39,358 bases of DNA, from IMG/VR virus record IMGVR_UViG_3300017788_000003, positions 1 to 39,358 of that record, one strand, 5' to 3'. This document shows positions 1 to 5,975 of this stretch, one piece after another. Positions within the stretch are counted from its first letter, which is position 1. Each line of letters begins with the position of its first letter. The notes under the pieces were generated by a model. That model was not told the origin of the DNA and ran no database searches. It saw only the letters and a program-made list of their open reading frames with translations. Source of the stretch: a virus. A program made the position numbers and the translations under genes.

Positions 1-49
1 CGTCATGGCCGAATACAAGCATGGAAAACCTCATGGACCGCTTCGCTGA
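1..49 (+). CDS. 3' end of the 80-residue gene at 39042-39284 (duplicate by circularity)
   Basis: The reading frame ending in TGA at 47-49 encodes the last residues of the protein that is complete at 39042-39284. It appears cut here only because the circle was opened inside the gene. It is not a second gene. See the full entry at 39042 for its description. Confidence 0.9.
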   Translation, partial: VMAEYKHGKPHGPLR

Positions 50-123
50 CTACGTCGCCTTGGCCGTTGCCATTCACGGCCTGGCTCTGGTGATCGTGAA
101 CATTACCCCGACCCCCAAGGACA
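1..123. repeat. Terminal redundancy of the assembly (left copy)
   Basis: Bases 1-123 are identical to 39236-39358, so the window is a circularised sequence cut at an arbitrary place. The repeat lies inside two overlapping coding genes, which argues for an assembler overlap or circular permutation and not for a natural T7-type direct terminal repeat, which usually lies in non-coding sequence. A true short terminal repeat cannot be excluded from sequence alone. Confidence 0.95.
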
Positions 124-218
124 ACCAACGCCTGAGCGAAATCGCCCGTGTGGTGGTGCGGGCCTATCGTGCCATTGAGATCCTGGCCGGCATTGTGAGC
201 CGTAAGGCCAAGCAGTAA
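21..218 (+). CDS. Small membrane protein, holin-like candidate
   Basis: A 65-residue protein with one clear hydrophobic segment (about residues 10-28, DYVALAVAIHGLALVIVNI) followed by a polar, lysine/arginine-rich tail ending SRKAKQ. Size, single membrane segment and charged C terminus fit a small holin or other lysis-associated membrane protein, and similar small membrane proteins occur in marine podoviruses. The endolysin is nearby on the other strand. It overlaps the preceding gene by 29 bases; an alternative Met at position 33 would give a 61-residue form with less overlap. The function is inferred, not demonstrated. The 5' part is repeated at 39256-39358. Confidence 0.75.
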   Translation: MENLMDRFADYVALAVAIHGLALVIVNITPTPKDNQRLSEIARVVVRAYRAIEILAGIVSRKAKQ

Positions 219-221
219 GCC

Positions 222-410
222 ATGTGCGTCCCAATGCCCGGTATGGATGGTGGAGCAATAGCCCAGGGCCTTGGGATCCCCCAGGGACCGGCTACGCCAG
301 TGCGGTACGACGAACACATGAAGCTGTTCGCACCTGTGCCGCCGCCCAGCACTCCTGTGAAGTACGACAAGCAGATGAACCTGATGGCACCACAGGTGCG
401 TCAGGCGTAG
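222..410 (+). CDS. Small proline-rich protein with an internal 14-residue repeat
   Basis: A 62-residue ORF starting 3 bases after the stop of the holin-like gene and ending 2 bases before the stop of the convergent minus-strand gene. Two copies of the pattern TPV-[RK]-YD-[EK]-[HQ]-M-[KN]-L-[FM]-AP are separated by a proline-rich linker, indicating an internal duplication. It starts MCVPMPG; two virion-region proteins in this genome also start with Met-Cys. I recognise no family. Position at the end of the plus-strand late block suggests a small virion or lysis-associated protein. The tight packing supports it as real. Confidence 0.6.
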   Translation: MCVPMPGMDGGAIAQGLGIPQGPATPVRYDEHMKLFAPVPPPSTPVKYDKQMNLMAPQVRQA

Positions 411-412
411 GT

Positions 413-568
413 CTACTTGCGTTTCTTGGCGGTCTTGGCCGAATCCTTGAAGGCCTTGGCGGTAGGGGCACCCTTATCGCCAGGCTTTCTCATGGTTTCG
501 CCTGAGCCGGCTTTGATGCGCTCACGCTTGGCGTTGATGTTGTCGTAGAGACCCTTCTTGCCAGCCAT
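413..568 (-). CDS. Small basic phage protein of unknown function
   Basis: A 51-residue ORF beginning MAGKKGLYDNINAKRERIK and ending in a lysine-rich tail. This pattern (Met-Ala-Gly-Lys-Lys-Gly-Leu-Tyr, then a basic helix and a motif close to RKPGDKGAPTAKAF) is familiar from many podoviruses and other marine tailed phages, where it remains uncharacterised. It is the last gene of the minus-strand terminase/lysis block, 9 bases after the endolysin stop, and converges on the 62-residue plus-strand gene with only 2 bases between the stop codons. Its strong positive charge would allow nucleic-acid binding, but that is inference. Confidence 0.85.
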   Translation of the reverse strand: MAGKKGLYDNINAKRERIKAGSGETMRKPGDKGAPTAKAFKDSAKTAKKRK

Positions 569-577
569 GTTGTTGCC

Positions 578-1567
578 TCAGTAATCCCAGCGTACCCGGG
601 GTTTGCCAGAGCGCATGCCGAGGTGAACAAAACCCTTAGGGGCGCCATAGCCAAGGCTGTAGGGCCAGTTCTTGTCGCAATAGGACTGCACGTCGTAGAC
701 GTCAGTGCCGATGATGTTGAAGTCAACGGCACCGGTGTCTTTGGCGCTGTACAGGTGCTCGCTGTTGGACGCCCCACCGACGCTGCGGTTGATCTCGGGA
801 GGCCTGTAGCCACTGGTAATGACTACCGGCTTGTTGCCAAAGGCTGTGCGCACCTTCTCTAGGAACTGCGCCAGGACCACGGCGGTGTCGCACTGGTGCT
901 GGTACTTAAAACGACGAGCCTCTTGCTGCAGCGCAAACTCGCCGTAGCTGATGTGGGGGGTGACCATCACCGCGAATGACGCAGCTGGCGTGAAGACCAG
1001 GTTGCGGGTGGTTTCGCCGCGCCGCGCAATGACGTTCAGCAGCTTCTGGCTGTACATGGGGTCAGTGGCGTACCCCTCTGTGACAAGCATCTTGGCCGCG
1101 GCAGCCAGGTTGGGAGCGTTGTTGATGCCCCGGAAGGTGCGGTAGTCCTTGTACCAGCGGTCAACCAGGTACGACACGCAGGTTTGCAGGTCAGGGAAGT
1201 TGATGAAGGAGTCAGTGATGTTGATCCATTGGCCGTTGATGAACTCCTTGGTGGCCGCGGCAGTGCCTTGGCCCTTGAGACCGAAGTAGTTGTGCCTGCC
1301 GGAGATGGCTTTACCCCAGCCGGACTCGAGGGCCCACTGGGCTGCAACCAGCTCTGGATACTTGGCCCCGGCGTTCTTGGCGGCAAGCACCACACCAGCC
1401 CAATCGTTAGAGGGCCCTGGAAGGGGCTGTAAGGCCGCTCTGTACAGCTCAGCAAAGTCAGACAGCTGAGCGGGGGTCAAGAGGCCTTGTAGGGCGTTCC
1501 AGGCGGCAATCTGATGCGGCAGCTCTTTGTAGTGCTTGGCGGCGTCAGTGAGCTTGATTTTTGCCAT
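578..1567 (-). CDS. Endolysin: glucosaminidase fused to M15 peptidase
   Basis: A 329-residue protein with two peptidoglycan-cutting domains. The N-terminal half (about residues 55-185) resembles the LytG/FlgJ-type glucosaminidase family, with a probable catalytic Glu81 in ALESGWGKA followed by HNYFGLKG. The C-terminal half (about 205-329) looks like an M15 (M15_3-type) zinc peptidase: SGYRPP at 252-257, probable zinc ligands His271 and Asp282 in SEH...AVDF, and His315 in FVHLGMR. No signal peptide is seen, so export would need a holin. The ATG at 1567 overlaps the preceding small ORF by 23 bases. T7 uses an amidase for lysis, so this module is a replacement. Cutting both glycan and peptide strands is inferred from the domains. 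Confidence 0.9.
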   Translation of the reverse strand: MAKIKLTDAAKHYKELPHQIAAWNALQGLLTPAQLSDFAELYRAALQPLPGPSNDWAGVVLAAKNAGAKYPELVAAQWALESGWGKAISGRHNYFGLKGQGTAAATKEFINGQWINITDSFINFPDLQTCVSYLVDRWYKDYRTFRGINNAPNLAAAAKMLVTEGYATDPMYSQKLLNVIARRGETTRNLVFTPAASFAVMVTPHISYGEFALQQEARRFKYQHQCDTAVVLAQFLEKVRTAFGNKPVVITSGYRPPEINRSVGGASNSEHLYSAKDTGAVDFNIIGTDVYDVQSYCDKNWPYSLGYGAPKGFVHLGMRSGKPRVRWDY

Positions 1568-1808
1568 GGGTCACCACATCTGGGTCCTTGGGAAAAATCT
1601 GGACGTTCTTGACCATGAAGGGAAGGGGCTCCCAGACGTCTTGCTGAATAGCGACGTCCCAGGCGTAGTCAGCGGTGGGGGCGATGACGATGGTCTGGAA
1701 GGAACCTTTCTGCCGTGTGCCGTTGTAGCCAATGAACACGCCCGGCAAGCGGATCACCCAGGCGCGAGGACGCAGGGGGTCAGGTGCGAGTTGGGATCCA
1801 GGAGCCAT
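1545..1808 (-). CDS. Small unknown protein between terL and endolysin
   Basis: An 87-residue ORF read from the ATG at 1808; a longer version would need a TTG at 1847, deeper inside terL, so the ATG is preferred. It overlaps the end of terL by 29 bases and the start of the endolysin gene by 23 bases, typical of translational coupling. The sequence has a beta-rich look (aromatic and alternating hydrophobic residues, for example WVIRLPGVFIGYNGT) without a membrane segment or a catalytic motif I recognise. The location would suit a lysis accessory gene, but no Rz-like features are seen, so no function is assigned. Confidence 0.65.
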   Translation of the reverse strand: MAPGSQLAPDPLRPRAWVIRLPGVFIGYNGTRQKGSFQTIVIAPTADYAWDVAIQQDVWEPLPFMVKNVQIFPKDPDVVTHGKNQAH

Positions 1809-3513
1809 TCGCAGGAGCTTTCGGAAGGTCTGCCAAAGAAATGCCAAGAAGTTGCGCGTCCAGTGCGCCTTCTATGTTGCCCATGTACGCCTCAAGTTCC
1901 AGGTCCCATAGCTCGGCCTTGCGTTCCTTGATGGCGCGGTCTTCGTCAATGGCCAGGGATTCGTTCCAGTACTCGATGGCACCGGCCAGGGCATCAAGGC
2001 GGTCGTCGTGCTGGAGGCAGTTCTTGTCGACAGTGATGTGAGTGAGCTGGTGGAACAGCTGATAGGCCAGCTGCTTCTCGATGGCTTCGTCATCCCGACC
2101 ACGAGAATCATTCTCAACCACCGACCGGTTGACGACGAGTCGGTGCTGGTTCAGGACAGGCTCAAGGGCGTTGATGATCCGGCGTTCCTTCTGGATGTTG
2201 GAGCGACGGGGCTCGATGGTGCAGGGGTGATGCAGCTGCAGGTAGGGCTTCAGCAGGTTCTCGAGCATCCCTTGGCCGAATTGGTCCTCGAGGAGGATCA
2301 GGTTGACCTTGCGGCGTTTGGCGGCCTGGGCCATGGCGTCAAGGACGTCATCGGAATAACCATCACGGAAGGCACCGACCTCAAGGACGTAGAGGGTGCC
2401 GTTGAGGTGAGCGACGATGGCGTAGGCGGTTTCGTCAGCACCGCGGCCAGAGGGGTCAATGAACATGACGCAGCCCTGAAAAGGCAGCCAATCGCCGTGG
2501 ATGTAGGCCGGACGGTGGTAGAAGTCCCCTGTGAAGCCGACTGCGGGCAGGTCGGTGATGCGGTATTCGGCGCCAGCGGACCAGATCAGCTTCTCGGGGC
2601 CGTGATCAGCGACCTCGAGGACCATGAGATCAGCCAGCCGTAGCGGGAACCGTTCCAGATCCGACAGGGTGGTGTCGAGTTGGAACTGCAGGGCGAATTG
2701 AGAGCGGCCATAGGACGCCTCACGTTCCATCAGGTCGATTTCAGAGAAGCGACCGGGGTCTATGGGCTTACCGATGAGGCCTGATTCGATGTCCCGCAGG
2801 ACGGGTGCCAGGGCATCGCCGTATTTCTCGGGCTTGTCGGGGTAACGAGCGGGCCAGATGCGGCACTCATAACCCTTGGTGCGCAGCTTGTTGTAGATGG
2901 ATTCCTCGGTTTGGGGTGTACCGAGGAACATCACCTCGCCACCGGGCTTGAGGATGGCGTTGAACTCACCGACGGAGGTCAGCAGCTTCTCCCGCATGCC
3001 AACCGACCAGGAGGTGTTGGGTACTTCGACGTCATCCGGGAGGATCAGGTCAGCCCGGGAGCCGGTGAGCTGACCAAAGACACCAACGGACTTGACTGAA
3101 GGGCTCTGGTCGGGGATGGCAGGCCGCACGTCAAAGCGGTTACTGGCTGCCCGTTGCTCCTCACGGTCTGGTTCCAGGCATTGCAGCAGGGGCATCTCCC
3201 GGATCAACCGGAGACAGAACTGCGCAAAGTCATCAGCCCGGGTCTTGGAGGCTGACACCACCATGATCTTCTTTTGGGGGTCGTTGCGCAGCAGCCAGAG
3301 CACATAGGCCGCGGCCATCCAGGACTTGCCGACCCCACGGAAGGCTTCCACGATCCGTCGCTTGGGACCGTGTTGCATGTACTCGGCAATGTCCAGCTGG
3401 ACGGGTGTGGGGTCCGGCAGGCTCAGGTGCCGCCATACGACCACCAGCCAGTAGCGGAAGTCTTCACTGAAGGGCTCCGGCAACGGATGCCAGTTGCCTT
3501 GGGCCTTGGCCAT
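1780..3513 (-). CDS. terL: Terminase large subunit (T7 gp19-like packaging ATPase/nuclease)
   Basis: A 577-residue protein very close in size to T7 gp19. The ATPase domain has a Walker A RGVGKS at about 59-64 and a Walker B ending in Asp160-Asp161 (LILPDD). A C-terminal RNase H-like nuclease domain begins with FIDPSGRGAD (about 351-360, metal-binding Asp353 and Asp360) and continues to HDDRLDAL. It would pump DNA into the prohead through the portal and cut the concatemer. It starts one base within the stop of terS (TGATG), so the two are coupled. Unlike T7, it lies on the strand opposite to the virion genes. Confidence 0.97.
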   Translation of the reverse strand: MAKAQGNWHPLPEPFSEDFRYWLVVVWRHLSLPDPTPVQLDIAEYMQHGPKRRIVEAFRGVGKSWMAAAYVLWLLRNDPQKKIMVVSASKTRADDFAQFCLRLIREMPLLQCLEPDREEQRAASNRFDVRPAIPDQSPSVKSVGVFGQLTGSRADLILPDDVEVPNTSWSVGMREKLLTSVGEFNAILKPGGEVMFLGTPQTEESIYNKLRTKGYECRIWPARYPDKPEKYGDALAPVLRDIESGLIGKPIDPGRFSEIDLMEREASYGRSQFALQFQLDTTLSDLERFPLRLADLMVLEVADHGPEKLIWSAGAEYRITDLPAVGFTGDFYHRPAYIHGDWLPFQGCVMFIDPSGRGADETAYAIVAHLNGTLYVLEVGAFRDGYSDDVLDAMAQAAKRRKVNLILLEDQFGQGMLENLLKPYLQLHHPCTIEPRRSNIQKERRIINALEPVLNQHRLVVNRSVVENDSRGRDDEAIEKQLAYQLFHQLTHITVDKNCLQHDDRLDALAGAIEYWNESLAIDEDRAIKERKAELWDLELEAYMGNIEGALDAQLLGISLADLPKAPANGSWIPTRT

Positions 3514-3752
3514 CAGATGGCTTTACGACGTGGGTGGAGCTTCACCACGTTCTCGATGTCCGGCAGTGCTCGGGCCAGCTCTCCGAACGGGGTGCCCTCC
3601 ACGGGCTTGGCCTGGATCTGGTTGTCCTTCAGAAACTGCCGAAGGATGTTCAGCTCAGCAGCTGAGATCGACCCATCGTCCAGTTTGTTCTTCAGGTGTG
3701 ACGCCAAGTCGTCATGCAGCTGTGACAGCAGCTCGTTGGTGTCGTTGGCCAT
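3513..3752 (-). CDS. terS: Terminase small subunit (T7 gp18-like)
   Basis: A 79-residue protein read from the ATG at 3752, preceded on the minus strand by the strong Shine-Dalgarno-like stretch AGGGGGG. Longer versions lack supporting start signals. The protein has two predicted helices with charged residues (ELLSQLHDDL and ISAAELNILRQFL) and a basic C terminus (HPRRKAI), consistent with the DNA-recognition subunit of T7-type terminases. Its stop codon overlaps the terL ATG. It is the first gene of the minus-strand operon, and its leader contains a long inverted repeat at 3825-3867. The short length makes the call depend on context as much as on sequence. Confidence 0.88.
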   Translation of the reverse strand: MANDTNELLSQLHDDLASHLKNKLDDGSISAAELNILRQFLKDNQIQAKPVEGTPFGELARALPDIENVVKLHPRRKAI

Positions 3753-3824
3753 TGGGCCCCCCTGTAGCCAAGTGAACTGACTGTACCGACGACCCAGGGT
3801 GATCACAGAGCCAGGGACAAAGGG

Positions 3825-3867
3825 AAGCGGGGAGCAGGCCACCCACCACGGCAACCCTTCCCCGCTT
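3825..3867 (-). promoter_or_regulatory. Long inverted repeat in the terS leader
   Basis: AAGCGGGGA at 3825-3833 is exactly complementary to TCCCCGCTT at 3859-3867; flanking GGGAC and GTCCC can extend the pairing. The 25-base loop contains a copy of CACCCACCAC (3840-3849, plus strand). Lying 73 bases upstream of the terS ATG in its likely transcript, it could be a processing site, attenuator or part of a packaging signal. No uracil tract follows on the minus strand. Confidence 0.5.
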
Positions 3868-3944
3868 GGTCCCCTTGGATCCGGTCTGGATCACTGGTTC
3901 ACCATAGCACCCACCCTCCTCCGACGACGTCGTGCCGCTAATGG

Positions 3945-3966
3945 AAAAAAAGGGGGGGATCCCCCC
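3945..3966 (-). terminator. Possible minus-strand terminator, GC palindrome with T-run
   Basis: GGGGGGATCCCCCC (3953-3966) is a perfect palindrome; read on the minus strand it is followed by a run of seven T residues (3945-3951). This has the form of an intrinsic terminator for transcription entering the terS leader from the right, although the loop would be only about four bases and the element sits upstream of terS. It could equally be a DNA-level site bordering the AT-rich array. Confidence 0.35.
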
Positions 3967-3976
3967 TATATATATA

Positions 3977-4112
3977 CTATATATATCCATATATAACTAT
4001 AGATAACTATAGATAACTGGCTGTTTAGCTAGAGGGCCGGCAGGCCCTTCTAAAATACCTGGATACCTATAGATAACTATAGTTAGCTATACTTAACCAT
4101 AGACACCCATAG
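3977..4112. repeat. 10-bp phased CYATAG repeat array (putative origin/regulatory region)
   Basis: An AT-rich island in a GC-rich genome. Copies of CTATAG or CCATAG and close variants begin at 3977, 3987, 3997, 4007, then 4067, 4077, 4087, 4097 and 4107: each is exactly 10 bp from the next, and the 60-bp gap between the two groups keeps the phase. The gap holds a hairpin, AGGGCC-GGCA-GGCCCT (4033-4048). CTATAG is self-complementary, so the array reads on both strands. One site per helical turn fits cooperative protein binding or bent DNA. It sits between the divergent terS and early operons. An origin, promoter cluster or packaging site are all possible. Confidence 0.75.
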
Positions 4113-4354
4113 TTCAATCAATAGGTGGGCCTAGCGGCCCAGCCAGCTAAATCCAACAGCCAGTCCCCCATAAACCCTCTCCTCCCCCTCCCTTCACCTA
4201 AGGACAAAGGGGTGGACCACTCAGGCCAAAAGGCGGTAAACCCTGGAGCCCTTTTTTGGTCCGAAATTGTGAGGGGCTTACGCATCCCCCCCAGCTGCGT
4301 CGTCACCCCCCATAGGGGGCCTGGGCGGGCCAATTAGGGGCCAGGGGGGGTGCC

Positions 4355-4576
4355 TTGCTGCAACAGCTGCGGCAACAGGCAGCCCGGGGCCCTGCCGTGG
4401 CCTGGGATCCCAAGGGACTGCGCATCCCCAGGGACAGCACCAAGGGGGAGGCGTGGGTCGCCATCGGTTGGGAGGGTTTGAGAATGGTTCTCATTCCCAT
4501 GCCTGCCGCCCTCGACCAACGGTTGAAACACGCCGAGCCAGGGGATGGCCAGGGGAACGCCCGGAGAGGGCCCTAG
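4355..4576 (+). CDS. Weak candidate ORF, 73 residues, TTG start
   Basis: An open frame with codon usage like its neighbours (C or G in most third positions) and a protein-like stretch around AWDPKGLRIPRDSTKGEAW, but its only plausible start is a TTG preceded by a run of G residues and it matches no family I know. It covers the dyad at 4479-4493. It may be a real early gene or a chance ORF in GC-rich leader sequence. Confidence 0.3.
   Translation: MLQQLRQQAARGPAVAWDPKGLRIPRDSTKGEAWVAIGWEGLRMVLIPMPAALDQRLKHAEPGDGQGNARRGP
4479..4493. promoter_or_regulatory. Operator-like dyad TGAGAA-TGG-TTCTCA
   Basis: A perfect 6+6 inverted repeat with a 3-base spacer. Its form resembles bacterial metal-regulator (Fur-type) boxes, but such short dyads also arise by chance, and it falls inside a weak ORF. 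It lies about 300 bases upstream of the first early gene. Confidence 0.25.
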
Positions 4577-4753
4577 GAAGGCCAGGAAGGGGCAACAGAG
4601 GTAAGCCAAGGGCAACGCCTGCGGCGGGTGGCTTGGGCGGCCTCTGGAGGGCATAGAGGGACCAGGGTGGTATGTAACGGATTGCGACGGGATGCAGCGG
4701 ATCTAGGGCGGGGTGCCTCCACCTGCTGTTGCCACCGGCTACAGTGGCATTGC

Positions 4754-4793
4754 CGGGCCCACCACGGCCCGCACCCACCACGCACCTAGACAC
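4754..4793 (+). promoter_or_regulatory. Leader of first early gene: hairpin plus CACCCACCAC
   Basis: Hairpin CGGGCC-CACCAC-GGCCCG (4754-4771) directly abuts CACCCACCAC (4772-4781), followed by 12 bases and the ATG at 4794. No Shine-Dalgarno sequence is present. The same order (hairpin, motif, ATG) recurs before the genes at 5061 and 5537, so it is probably a functional initiation or mRNA-stability element. Confidence 0.55.
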
Positions 4794-4970
4794 ATGCAGA
4801 CCTACAAAGTCGACCTCATCAACGAGGGCGCCGACCTGGCCGAACCTGGCCAGGTGATCGGCAGGGGCTTCTACATCGAAGCCCGGGGGCTGATCCATGC
4901 GGCCATGCTGGCCGCTCAACAGTGCCGCCAAGGCGAAGCTGTTGAACTGATCACGCCCTGGAATCGCTGA
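4794..4970 (+). CDS. Early small protein, unknown function
   Basis: A 58-residue acidic-to-neutral protein beginning MQTYKVDLINEGADL and ending ELITPWNR. The ATG at 4794 is chosen because the upstream extension is low-complexity and because it follows the hairpin/CACCCACCAC leader shared with other early genes. The order strand, acidic loop, strand, helix (GLIHAAMLAAQQCRQGEAVEL), strand suggests a small alpha/beta fold. It opens the early plus-strand cluster, where T7-like phages usually keep small host-takeover proteins. No family recognised. Confidence 0.7.
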   Translation: MQTYKVDLINEGADLAEPGQVIGRGFYIEARGLIHAAMLAAQQCRQGEAVELITPWNR

Positions 4971-5011
4971 CGACAGCCCGGAGGGGAGTTTGCTCCCTTC
5001 CCTGCTGTCCT

Positions 5012-5060
5012 CATCACTGAGGCGGCCAGGCCTGCGGGCCTGCACCCACCACACCGAACC
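5012..5060 (+). promoter_or_regulatory. Repeated early leader: CATCACTGAGG, UNCG hairpin, CACCCACCAC
   Basis: CATCACTGAGG (5012-5022) is followed by the hairpin CAGGCC-TGCG-GGCCTG (5027-5042, a C(UNCG)G tetraloop), then CACCCACCAC (5043-5052) and the ATG eight bases later at 5061. The 11-mer CATCACTGAGG also occurs at 5469-5479 in the leader of the gene at 5537, so the leader has been copied. Confidence 0.6.
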
Positions 5061-5327
5061 ATGACAACCAAAGAACAACGGCTTAGCGTCGCTGATGCCC
5101 TATACGCGGTCGAACAGCTGCGGGATTGGGCAGACAGCGAAGACGACCGCCAGCCGAGCACTTTCAGCAAGTTCCTCAGCTTGACCGGCAACCTTGAACA
5201 AGAGGGCGCCGTCTGGGCCGAGTTTTGCGGATACCTCGAGTGCTCAATGCTTGCCTCAGCCCTTGAAGCATGGGCCACCCATCCGAACGATGTTCGGAGC
5301 TGGCTGTATCAGCAAGGGGAGGCCTGA
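5061..5327 (+). CDS. Early small protein, unknown function
   Basis: An 88-residue, mostly helical protein (MTTKEQRLSVADALYAVEQL at the start), rich in Glu, Leu and Trp, acidic overall, with no membrane segment. It follows the shared hairpin/CACCCACCAC leader and has no Shine-Dalgarno sequence. Four bases separate its stop from the next ATG at 5331. It sits where T7-like phages encode small inhibitors or regulators of host enzymes, but no family is recognised and no role is claimed. Confidence 0.75.
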   Translation: MTTKEQRLSVADALYAVEQLRDWADSEDDRQPSTFSKFLSLTGNLEQEGAVWAEFCGYLECSMLASALEAWATHPNDVRSWLYQQGEA

Positions 5328-5330
5328 TCC

Positions 5331-5465
5331 ATGCTGAGCCGCTTCCTGATGCCCCTGGCTGTACTGCTGGGGTCGTCCTTCCTTTGGCTCCTGGCCATCC
5401 AGGAGCTAGCCCGCCAGCCGGTGACCAACACCGGCACCCAGGCCTACACCAGACCCGCCCACTGA
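5331..5465 (+). CDS. Tiny single-span membrane protein (44 residues)
   Basis: Starts at the ATG at 5331, preceded by a strong Shine-Dalgarno-like AGGGGAGG about 10 bases upstream. The protein has a short basic N terminus, a hydrophobic segment of about 20 residues (residues 6-23, LMPLAVLLGSSFLWLLAI) and a polar tail ending TRPAH. It could be a membrane-targeted early effector or a cryptic holin-like protein. Its SD-driven start contrasts with the CACCCACCAC leaders next to it. Coding status rests on the strong SD, tight packing and codon usage. Confidence 0.6.
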   Translation: MLSRFLMPLAVLLGSSFLWLLAIQELARQPVTNTGTQAYTRPAH

Positions 5466-5468
5466 TCC

Positions 5469-5536
5469 CATCACTGAGGGGCTACGGCCCCTCTCTGCTG
5501 GGTTCACCCTCAGCACCACACCCACCACACCAAGCC
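5469..5536 (+). promoter_or_regulatory. Repeated early leader with UACG hairpin and CACCCACCAC
   Basis: CATCACTGAGG (5469-5479) overlaps the hairpin GAGGGGC-TACG-GCCCCTC (5476-5493, a C(UACG)G tetraloop). A second hairpin (GCTGGG...CCTCAGC-type, 5497-5514) leads into CACCCACCAC (5519-5528), with the ATG eight bases later at 5537. The architecture matches the leader at 5012-5060. Confidence 0.6.
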
Positions 5537-5764
5537 ATGCCCCAATACACAGACAACACCGGCACGCTGCGCAAATACGCTCGGCCCTGCGGGATGCTGG
5601 TCGAAGACTGGTTGAACCTGGCCTACTGCGCCGAGCTACGGGCTGTCGACGGTGTACTCGTTGACGGGTCGCCGTACAACCCACGACACGAAACCACCAC
5701 ACGCAACGCAATGATTCGCCTTTGCGTGGGTCGACTGGATGAAATGCAAGGGCCCAACGCCTGA
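5537..5764 (+). CDS. Early small protein, unknown function
   Basis: A 75-residue protein starting MPQYTDNTGTLRKYARPCGM. The ATG at 5537 is chosen because it follows the repeated leader; a longer reading would run back through that leader and the end of the membrane-protein gene. The middle contains an acidic helix (LVEDWLNLAYCAELRAVDG) and the C terminus is basic then acidic. Two cysteines are too far apart to suggest a zinc knuckle. No family recognised. Confidence 0.7.
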   Translation: MPQYTDNTGTLRKYARPCGMLVEDWLNLAYCAELRAVDGVLVDGSPYNPRHETTTRNAMIRLCVGRLDEMQGPNA

Positions 5765-5774
5765 GCACCACCAA

Positions 5775-5792
5775 GGCCCCAACCATGGGGCC
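5775..5792 (+). promoter_or_regulatory. Hairpin before the early gene at 5805
   Basis: GGCCCC-AACCAT-GGGGCC forms a 6-bp GC stem 12 bases before the ATG at 5805, with CACCC and GTGG in between. It is a looser version of the hairpin plus C/A-rich leader seen at 4754, 5027 and 5476. Confidence 0.4.
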
Positions 5793-5804
5793 CACCCGTG
5801 GACC

Positions 5805-5975
5805 ATGAAACAACCCAACCGCCTTCTTCTAGAGGCATCCGCCCGTTTATATGCGGACGGTCACCCTGACCTGGCCTCCGACCTACGGCAGCTGGCCCGT
5901 CGCTGGACCCCGGCAGACGAGCAAGAGCTGTGTGGCCGCGGCCAACGCACTGCCAACCTTGATGAACCGGCTTAG
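5805..5975 (+). CDS. Early small protein, unknown function
   Basis: A 56-residue helical, charged protein beginning MKQPNRLLLEASARLY and containing a long amphipathic region (LASDLRQLARRWTPADEQEL). The ATG at 5805 follows a GC hairpin; longer readings start inside the preceding gene. Its end overlaps the small membrane-protein ORF at 5962 by 14 bases. No conserved family is recognised. Confidence 0.6.
   Translation: MKQPNRLLLEASARLYADGHPDLASDLRQLARRWTPADEQELCGRGQRTANLDEPA

Larger units (their letters stand above)
4113..4793. other. Long leader region with GC hairpins and no strong gene
   Basis: About 680 bases between the phased array and the first convincing early gene. It contains GC hairpins such as GGGCC-TAGC-GGCCC (4126-4139) and CCCCC-CATA-GGGGG (near 4306-4320), several G- or C-runs, a dyad at 4479-4493, one weak ORF (4355-4576) and the hairpin/CACCCACCAC leader at 4754-4781. 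I could not find a convincing sigma-70 promoter by eye. Early host promoters and the natural genome ends are the expected contents by analogy with the T7 left end; that is inference. Confidence 0.5.

Noticed and set aside
3751-3770. Syn5-type phage promoter (ATTGGGCACCCGTAA) at ATTGGGCCCCCC
   Set aside because: Only the first eight bases agree and the element overlaps the terS start; not convincing.
4125-4337. 70-residue plus-strand ORF in the leader region
   Set aside because: GTG start without ribosome site, proline/serine-rich low-complexity product, overlaps hairpin-rich sequence.
4491-5078. 195-residue minus-strand ORF in the leader/early region
   Set aside because: It runs antisense through two supported early genes and their leaders and has no recognisable domain.
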